Shown here one piece after another: positions 58,554 through 64,000 of a stretch of 64,000 bases of DNA (its first letter is position 1; every line of letters starts with the position of its first letter). Origin of the DNA: RPQJ01 sp046347155 (GTDB taxonomy: Bacteria; Pseudomonadota; Gammaproteobacteria; Steroidobacterales; Steroidobacteraceae); NCBI GenBank assembly GCA_046347155.1, contig JAXMGT010000001.1, positions 62,001 through 126,000 of the forward strand, given 5' to 3'. Below the pieces are notes generated by a model, which saw nothing but the letters and a program-made list of their open reading frames with translations, searched no databases and was not told the DNA's origin. A program made the position numbers and the translations under genes.

Positions 58554-59287
58554 ACAAGCTGCAGGAGATCCTCGAGCAGCTGCGCACGCTCGACTGGAAC
58601 GAGCCGGGCCGCTGGCCGCTCGGCGTCCGGCTCGGTGCCGCGGCGCTGCTGTTCATGCTCGCCGCCGCCGGTGGCTACTACTACTTCGTCTGGGACTCGC
58701 TGCATCCGCAGCTCGTTGAGGCGCGCGCGAAGGAAGCGGACCTCTTCGACACGCTCGAGCAGAAGGCCCGCAAGGCCGCCAACCTGCAGGCCTACAAGGA
58801 CCAGCTCGCCGACATGGAGAAGTCGTTCGGCGCGATGCTGCGGCAGCTGCCGAACAAGACCGAGGTGCCGAACCTGCTGGTCGACATCTCGCAGACCGGC
58901 CTCGCCGCCGGCCTGCAGGAGAAGCTCTTCCAGCCGCAGAACGAGATCCGCAAGGACTTCTACGCCGAACTGCCGATCACGATCCGGCTCACGGGCGGCT
59001 ACCACCAGATGGGCGAATTCGCCGCGGGCGTCGCCGCGCTGCCGCGCATCGTGACGCTGCACGACATCGAGATCGCGCCGGGCGGCAAGAACGCCGGCGG
59101 CGACCTCACGCTGAACGTCACGGCGAAGACCTATCGCTACCTCGACGAGGAGGAGCAGGCCGCCGCCGACTCGGGCACCTCGGACGTCAAGGGCAAGTCC
59201 GGCAAGTCCAAGGGCAAGTCCAAGGCGAAGGCCGGCAAGGACGCCAAGGGCGACAAGAAGGACGGCAAGAAGGACAAGGGCGGCTGA
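58550..59287 (+). CDS. pilO: Type IV pilus inner-membrane protein PilO with Lys-rich tail
   Basis: 245-aa partner of PilN: short cytosolic part (NKLQEILEQLRTLDWNEPGRWP, a PilO hallmark), one membrane helix (LGAAALLFMLAAAGGYYYF), a coiled coil and a ferredoxin-like domain ending TAKTYRYLDEEEQ. Pseudomonad PilO stops soon after this point (about 207 aa), but here about 40 more residues follow, a low-complexity tail of KGKSGKSKGKSKAK type. The start overlaps pilN (ATGA). The tail would be periplasmic. Confidence 0.94.
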   Translation: MNKLQEILEQLRTLDWNEPGRWPLGVRLGAAALLFMLAAAGGYYYFVWDSLHPQLVEARAKEADLFDTLEQKARKAANLQAYKDQLADMEKSFGAMLRQLPNKTEVPNLLVDISQTGLAAGLQEKLFQPQNEIRKDFYAELPITIRLTGGYHQMGEFAAGVAALPRIVTLHDIEIAPGGKNAGGDLTLNVTAKTYRYLDEEEQAAADSGTSDVKGKSGKSKGKSKAKAGKDAKGDKKDGKKDKGG

Positions 59288-59294
59288 GGCGGCC

Positions 59295-59825
59295 ATGGCA
59301 GAGGCACTCCCCAAGATGACCACAGCACTGCGCATCGTCCTCGCCGGCGGCGTGCTCGCGACGATCGCGGGCTGCACGAACGACACCGACGAGCTCCGCG
59401 CGAAGATCGACGAGATCAAGTCGCGGCCCGGCGGCCGCATCGAGCCGCTGCCGGAGGTGAAGCCGTACGAGACGTTCGCCTATCCGGACGCGGACCAGCG
59501 CTCGCCGTTCGAGCCGGGCGTCGCCTCCGGATCGGTCGGTGCAAACGGGATCCGACCGGACGCGAGCCGTCCGCGCGAATTCCTCGAGCAGTTTTCCCTC
59601 GACACGCTGAAGATGGTCGGCACGCTGAGGCTCAATGCCCAGATCTACGGACTCGTGCAGACCAAGGACGGGCTGGTGCACCGGGTGCTGCCCGGCAACC
59701 ACCTCGGACAGCAGGACGGCCGAATCACGGCCATAGACGAAGCCAAGATCTCGCTCATCGAGATCGTTCCTGACGGCACGGGCGGTTTCATCGAGCGTCC
59801 CGCCGCGCTTGCGTTGAGCGACTGA
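59295..59825 (+). CDS. pilP: Type IV pilus lipoprotein PilP
   Basis: 176-aa inner-membrane lipoprotein that connects PilNO with the secretin PilQ. The signal MTTALRIVLAGGVLATIAGC has Cys at the lipobox. The folded C-terminal domain shows LDTLKMVGTLRLNAQIYGLVQTKDGLVHRVLPGNHLGQ, the classic PilP beta-domain. ATG 59295 has GAGG five bases upstream; ATG 59316 is also possible and gives a shorter signal. Confidence 0.94.
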   Translation: MAEALPKMTTALRIVLAGGVLATIAGCTNDTDELRAKIDEIKSRPGGRIEPLPEVKPYETFAYPDADQRSPFEPGVASGSVGANGIRPDASRPREFLEQFSLDTLKMVGTLRLNAQIYGLVQTKDGLVHRVLPGNHLGQQDGRITAIDEAKISLIEIVPDGTGGFIERPAALALSD

Positions 59826-59844
59826 TCTGCAAGGAGATTCGAGC

Positions 59845-62034
59845 ATGACCGCTGCATCGTTCAACACGGCCGAACCCCGCACGGGCGCGCATCGACCGCA
59901 GGTCCGTCGCCGCCCCGCCGCGCTCGCCGCGCTGGCAGGGCTAGCCACGCTCCTCGCGCAGGCTGCGTTCGCCCAGGGCGCGCTCAAGCTCGAGCGTGTC
60001 GACGTACAGGCTCAGTCCGGCGACAAGGTCGAGGTCCGCCTCGAACTCGACGGCCCGGCGCCGCAGCCGGTGACGTTCACGATCGACAACCCGGCCCGCC
60101 TGTCGGTCGACCTCCCGGGCGTGGACCTCGCGCTGCCGTCGCGCCGGATCGACGTGAACACCGGCGGCGTCGACACCGTCGTCGCCGCGGAGGCCTCGGG
60201 CCGCACGCGCCTCGTCTTCAACCTCGACCAGATGCGCCCCTACGAGACGCGCGTTTCCGGCAACACGGTGTTCGTCACGATCGGCGTCGGCGGCGTCGCC
60301 CGCACGGCTGCCGCGGCCCCGTCCGCGGCCCCGTCCGGCAAGTCGGCCGGCGGTGGCGCGTCGACGGCCGGTTCCAGCATCCAGAAGGTCGATTTCCGCC
60401 GCGGGACCGACGGCGCCGGCCGCGTGCTCGTCTCGACGAGCGATCCGGGCGTGCAGGCGAACCTGAAGCAGGAAGGCGGTCGCATCGTGATCGACTTCCC
60501 GGGCACGACCGTGGCTTCCGACTTCGCGAAGCGCTACGACGTCGTCGACTTCGCCACGCCGATCAGCACGTTCGACGTGAGCCAGGGCCCGAACGGCGCG
60601 CGGATCGTCATCTCGGCGGCCGGCGACTACGAGCAGCTCGCCTACCAGAGCGACCGCGACTACGTGCTCGAGGTGCGCCAGCGCCCGAAGGCCGCGGTCG
60701 TCGATCCTTCGAAGCGCGAGTACAAGGGCGAGCGCCTCACGCTCAACTTCCAGGACATCGAGACCCGCGCGGTGCTGCAGCTGCTCGCCGAGACGAGCGG
60801 CCAGAACATCGTCGTGAGCGATTCGGTGCAGGGCAACGTCACGCTCAGGCTGCAGAACGTGCCGTGGGACCAGGCCCTCGACATCGTGCTCAGGACCAAG
60901 GGCCTCGACAAGCGGCAGGAAGGCAACGTCATCTACGTCGCGCCGGCCGAGGAACTCCAGGCCCGCGAGAAGCAGCAGCTCGAGACGCAGAAGGCGATCG
61001 TCGAGCTCGCCCCGCTGCGCACCGAGTACCTGCAGGTCAACTACGCGAAGGCCACGGACCTCGCCGCGCTGATCAAGTCCCAGGGCAAGGCGTCGCTCCT
61101 CTCCGACCGGGGCAGCGTCGCGGTCGACGACCGCACGAACACGCTGCTGCTGCAGGACACGGCCGAGCGCCTCGCCGACATCCGCCGGCTGGTCTCGACG
61201 CTCGACATCCCGGTCAAGCAGGTGCTGATCGAGTCGCGCATCGTCATCGTGAATGACAGCTTCAGCCGCGAGCTCGGCGTGCGCTTCGGCAGCGCCTACG
61301 TCGGCGACGTCGGCGACGACGGCCTGATCTGGCTCGGCAACAACGGCCTGAACGCGGCCGACGGCAGCACGGGCCCGGTCATCGGCACCGGCACCGGCTC
61401 GCAGCAGGGCTCGGTCACGACCGGGACGGCCCCGGAGCGCTACATCGTCAACCTGCCGGTCGCGAATCCGGCGATGAACCTCGCGATGACGCTGCTCAAC
61501 TCGAACTACGTCGTGGACCTCGAGATCTCGGCCGCGCAGCGCGAGGGCCGCGGCGAGGTGATCTCCGCCCCGCGCGTGATCACCGCGAACGGCCAGGAGG
61601 CCTACATCGAGCAGGGCCGCGAGATCCCGTACCAGGAGTCGGCGTCGAGCGGCGCCACGACGACGCAGTTCAAGAAGGCCGTGCTGTCGCTGACCGTCAC
61701 GCCGCAGATCACGCCGGACGACCGGCTGATCCTCGACCTGAAGGTCACGAAGGACAGCGTCGGCGAGTACGTGCCGAGCGCCACGGGCGGCCTCGTGCCC
61801 TCGATCGACACGCGCCAGATCACCACCCAGGTCCTCGTGAACGACGGCCAGACGGTGGTGCTCGGCGGCATCCTCGAGACCGACAGCCGCGACGACGTGA
61901 ACAAGGTGCCGTTCCTCGGCGACATCCCGGGGCTCGGCGTGCTGTTCCGCAAGAAGGCGACGCGCGACGACAAGAACGAGCTGCTGATCTTCGTGACGCC
62001 GAAGATCCTGCGCGAGGGCGCCAGCATCTACTGA
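59845..62034 (+). CDS. pilQ: Type IV pilus secretin PilQ
   Basis: 729-aa outer-membrane secretin through which the pilus passes. After the signal peptide come two AMIN-like peptidoglycan-binding domains (about residues 45-260, KLERVDVQAQSGDKVEVRLEL and a second unit near IQKVDFRRG), a STN/N0 domain (LTLNFQDIETRAVLQLLAE), N1 (LQVNYAKATDLAALIK) and the secretin domain ending VPFLGDIPGLGVLFRKK. An SD aaggag lies 8-9 nt before the ATG. A strong hairpin follows the stop. Confidence 0.96.
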   Translation: MTAASFNTAEPRTGAHRPQVRRRPAALAALAGLATLLAQAAFAQGALKLERVDVQAQSGDKVEVRLELDGPAPQPVTFTIDNPARLSVDLPGVDLALPSRRIDVNTGGVDTVVAAEASGRTRLVFNLDQMRPYETRVSGNTVFVTIGVGGVARTAAAAPSAAPSGKSAGGGASTAGSSIQKVDFRRGTDGAGRVLVSTSDPGVQANLKQEGGRIVIDFPGTTVASDFAKRYDVVDFATPISTFDVSQGPNGARIVISAAGDYEQLAYQSDRDYVLEVRQRPKAAVVDPSKREYKGERLTLNFQDIETRAVLQLLAETSGQNIVVSDSVQGNVTLRLQNVPWDQALDIVLRTKGLDKRQEGNVIYVAPAEELQAREKQQLETQKAIVELAPLRTEYLQVNYAKATDLAALIKSQGKASLLSDRGSVAVDDRTNTLLLQDTAERLADIRRLVSTLDIPVKQVLIESRIVIVNDSFSRELGVRFGSAYVGDVGDDGLIWLGNNGLNAADGSTGPVIGTGTGSQQGSVTTGTAPERYIVNLPVANPAMNLAMTLLNSNYVVDLEISAAQREGRGEVISAPRVITANGQEAYIEQGREIPYQESASSGATTTQFKKAVLSLTVTPQITPDDRLILDLKVTKDSVGEYVPSATGGLVPSIDTRQITTQVLVNDGQTVVLGGILETDSRDDVNKVPFLGDIPGLGVLFRKKATRDDKNELLIFVTPKILREGASIY

Positions 62035-62060
62035 CGACCCACCCGCAACGGTGGGACAAT

Positions 62061-62085
62061 GCGGCCGCAGCGATCCTGCGGCCGC
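62061..62085 (+). terminator. Hairpin between pilQ and aroK
   Basis: A 10-bp perfect stem (gcggccgcag / ctgcggccgc) with a 5-nt loop, 26 nt after the pilQ stop, followed by attcgtttcc. It could end or attenuate pilMNOPQ transcription before aroK; the U content is modest. Confidence 0.65.
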
Positions 62086-62096
62086 ATTCGTTTCCG

Positions 62097-62624
62097 ATGC
62101 TCGAAGCGACCAACATCGTCCTCGTCGGCCCGATGGGTTCGGGCAAGAGCGCCGTCGGCCGGCAGCTCGCGGCCCGGCTCGGCCTCGGATTCGTCGACAC
62201 GGACGCGGAGATCGAGGCCCGCACGGGCGTCGACATCGCCTACATCTTCGACCGCGAGGGCGAGCCGGGCTTCCGGGCCCGCGAGGCCGAGGTGATCGAC
62301 GACCTGACGCGCCGCGAGGGCTGGGTGATCGCCACGGGCGGCGGCGCCGTCGTCACGGCCGGGACCCGCTCGCGCCTGCGCACCCGGGGCTGCGTCGTGT
62401 ATCTTCGGACGTCCGTGGACCAGCAACTCGCCCGCACGCGCCGCAGCGGCCACCGGCCGCTGCTGCAGAACGCCGACCCGCGCGGCACGCTCGAGCGCCT
62501 CTCGGTCGAGCGCGCGCCGTGGTATTCCGAGGTGGCGGACGTGACGGTCGACACCGACGGCCGCAAGGTGGCGACGGTGGTCGCCGAGGTGCTGAAGCGC
62601 ATCGACGACGCGAGGCGGCGCTGA
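62097..62624 (+). CDS. aroK: Shikimate kinase
   Basis: 175-aa kinase that phosphorylates shikimate at O3 in the chorismate pathway. IVLVGPMGSGKSAVGRQLA is the Walker A, DTDAEIEARTG the shikimate-binding DTD segment, and WVIATGGGAV the conserved GGG loop. It lies after pilQ as in many gammaproteobacteria, and its TGA overlaps the aroB ATG (TGATG). Confidence 0.95.
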   Translation: MLEATNIVLVGPMGSGKSAVGRQLAARLGLGFVDTDAEIEARTGVDIAYIFDREGEPGFRAREAEVIDDLTRREGWVIATGGGAVVTAGTRSRLRTRGCVVYLRTSVDQQLARTRRSGHRPLLQNADPRGTLERLSVERAPWYSEVADVTVDTDGRKVATVVAEVLKRIDDARRR

Positions 62625-63709
62625 TGCAGCGCCTCGAGGTCGACCTCGGCACACGCCGCTACCCGATCCTGATCGGCGCGGGCCTCGTCGACCGGGCCGA
62701 CGTGGTCGGCCAGGCGGTCCATGCCCGCGACGTGCTGGTCGTCACGAACGACGTCGTCGCGCCCCTCTACCTCGAGCGGCTGCGCACGGCACTCGGCTCG
62801 CGCCGGGTCGAGGCCGTCGTGCTCCCGGACGGCGAGCGCCACAAGGACCTCGCCGCGGTCTCGCGCGTGATCGATGCGCTGGTCGGCGCGAGGATGAACC
62901 GCGACGTCTGCATCGTGGCGCTCGGCGGTGGCGTGGTCGGCGACATCGCAGGCTTCGCCGCGGCCTGCTACCAGCGCGGCGTCGACTTCGTCCAGGTCCC
63001 GACCACGCTGCTCGCGCAGGTGGATTCCTCGGTCGGCGGCAAGACCGGCGTGAACCACCCGGGGGGCAAGAACCTGATCGGTGCGTTCCACCAGCCGCGC
63101 GCGGTCGTGGCCGACACCGACACGCTCCGCACGCTGCCGCCGCGCGAACTCCGGGCCGGCTGTGCGGAGGTGCTCAAGTACGGGTTCGTGGCGGACGCCG
63201 CCTTCCTCGACTGGCTCGAGGCCCACGTGGAGCCGGTGCTCGCGCTCGAGCGGACCGAGGTCGCGCACGCGATCCGGCGCTCCTGCGAGATCAAGGCGGA
63301 GATCGTCGCCGAGGACGAGCGCGAGCACGGCCGCCGTGCGCTGCTGAACCTCGGGCACACGTTCGGCCACGCGATCGAGGCCGCCGAAGGCTACGGCAGC
63401 TGGCTGCACGGCGAGGCCGTCGCGGTCGGGATGCTGATGGCCGCCGACCTCTCGCACCGGCTGGGCTGGCTCGCGCCGGCCGACGTCGGGCGCGTGCGCG
63501 CACTCGTCGCGCGCGCCGGGCTGCCGCTCGAGGCGCCGCGCATCGGCGCCGCACGTGCGCTCGAGCTGATGGGCATGGACAAGAAGGTCCAGGCCGGGCG
63601 CCTGCGCCTCGTGCTGCTCGAGCGGCTCGGGTCCGGCGTCGTGACGGCCGAGGTGCCCGCCGACGCGCTCGCCGCGACGCTCGCCGACCACGTCGGGGTG
63701 GCGTCGTGA
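62624..63709 (+). CDS. aroB: 3-dehydroquinate synthase
   Basis: 361-aa NAD- and metal-dependent cyclase forming 3-dehydroquinate from DAHP. Conserved: DGERHKDL, VALGGGVVGDIAGFAAACYQRG, VDSSVGGKTGVNHPGGKNLIGAF and LLNLGHTFGHAIEAAEGYG with metal-binding His. ATG 62624 starts MQRLEVDLGTRRYPI. Coupled to aroK upstream and to dgt downstream by overlapping start/stop codons. Confidence 0.96.
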   Translation: MQRLEVDLGTRRYPILIGAGLVDRADVVGQAVHARDVLVVTNDVVAPLYLERLRTALGSRRVEAVVLPDGERHKDLAAVSRVIDALVGARMNRDVCIVALGGGVVGDIAGFAAACYQRGVDFVQVPTTLLAQVDSSVGGKTGVNHPGGKNLIGAFHQPRAVVADTDTLRTLPPRELRAGCAEVLKYGFVADAAFLDWLEAHVEPVLALERTEVAHAIRRSCEIKAEIVAEDEREHGRRALLNLGHTFGHAIEAAEGYGSWLHGEAVAVGMLMAADLSHRLGWLAPADVGRVRALVARAGLPLEAPRIGAARALELMGMDKKVQAGRLRLVLLERLGSGVVTAEVPADALAATLADHVGVAS

Positions 63710-64000
63710 GCGAGCCCGTCGCGATGCTCGCGCCGTACGCCCAGCACGACGCCGATTCGCGCGGCCGGCGCTACCCGGAACCACCGCCGCGGCACCGCAC
63801 CGAGTTCCAGCGCGACCGCGACCGGATCGTCCACTCGACCGCGTTCCGCCGCCTCGTCTACAAGACGCAGGTGTTCGTGAACCACGAGGGTGATCTCTAC
63901 CGGACGCGACTCACGCACTCGCTCGAGGTTGCCCAGATCGCGCGCAGCGTCGCCCGGGCGCTCGGGCTCAACGAGCCACTCGCGGAGGCCGTCTGCCTCG
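63706..64000 (+). CDS. dgt: dGTPase-like deoxynucleoside triphosphohydrolase, 5' part
   Basis: The first 98 codons of an HD-domain dNTP triphosphohydrolase, cut by the window end. The segments HRTEFQRDRDRIVHSTAFRRLVYKTQVF and RTRLTHSLEVAQIARSVARALGL are diagnostic, the latter with the first His of the HD site. The GTG start at 63706 overlaps the aroB stop (GTGA). Type (Dgt versus the shorter dGTPase-like family) cannot be set without the rest, but the N-terminus resembles the shorter type. Confidence 0.9.
   Translation, partial: MSEPVAMLAPYAQHDADSRGRRYPEPPPRHRTEFQRDRDRIVHSTAFRRLVYKTQVFVNHEGDLYRTRLTHSLEVAQIARSVARALGLNEPLAEAVCL

Overview
The window is 64 kb of a high-GC chromosome with very dense gene packing. 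There are about 61 genes, almost no long intergenic space, and many 4-nt ATGA/GTGA start-stop overlaps. Gene content and order point to a gammaproteobacterium: mrcA divergent from pilMNOPQ-aroK-aroB-dgt, bioBFHCD beside comF, a coxB-coxA-ctaG-coxC cluster with surf1-ctaA-cyoE, gmk/rpoZ/spoT/ridA/recG, and yicC with PP2C-rph-rdgB-hemW. A Xanthomonadales-like or related aerobic lineage fits best, but order cannot be fixed from this sequence. No tRNA, rRNA, CRISPR array, prophage or intact insertion sequence was found.

Layout. 0-3 kb: M2 peptidase (cut by the window edge) and a POT peptide transporter. 3-5.5 kb: tatABC, dtd and a TPR lipoprotein, separated by an AT-rich island. 5.5-13 kb: mrcB, trkH, trkA, uvrD, then an inverted-repeat element. 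13-16 kb: DUF885 protein and a VanZ-like protein. 16-24 kb: aa3-type cytochrome c oxidase structural genes with heme A synthesis and copper assembly genes. 24-28.6 kb: complete late biotin pathway bioBFHCD. 28.6-36.5 kb: comF-nhaA, ubiA, recG, ridA, spoT, rpoZ. 36.7-43.6 kb: minor pilin cluster ending in pilY1, on the opposite strand and lying between rpoZ and gmk. 43.6-49.7 kb: gmk, a DUF2628 protein, yicC, PP2C phosphatase, rph, rdgB, hemW. 49.7-56.5 kb: a DnaA-box hairpin, rpmE, an M48 lipoprotein, gltA, an unknown gene and mrcA. 56.5-64 kb: a c-di-GMP-I type riboswitch followed by pilMNOPQ, aroK, aroB and the start of dgt.

The main theme is type IV pili. The minor pilins/PilY1 that prime and tip the fibre and the PilMNOPQ alignment and secretin complex are both here; the major pilin and motor ATPases are not. 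The alignment operon carries a recognisable GEMM-I aptamer directly after a good sigma-70 promoter, which suggests cyclic-dinucleotide control. PilY1 has a phage-tail-like beta domain inside its N-terminal region and a degenerate calcium loop. Other points worth checking are a BirA-like operator over the bioB promoter and comF start, a perfect inverted pair of DnaA boxes upstream of rpmE, and a GGGGACATTCTC repeat element upstream of uvrD. All functional statements rest on reading translated sequence and motifs; no database search was run.
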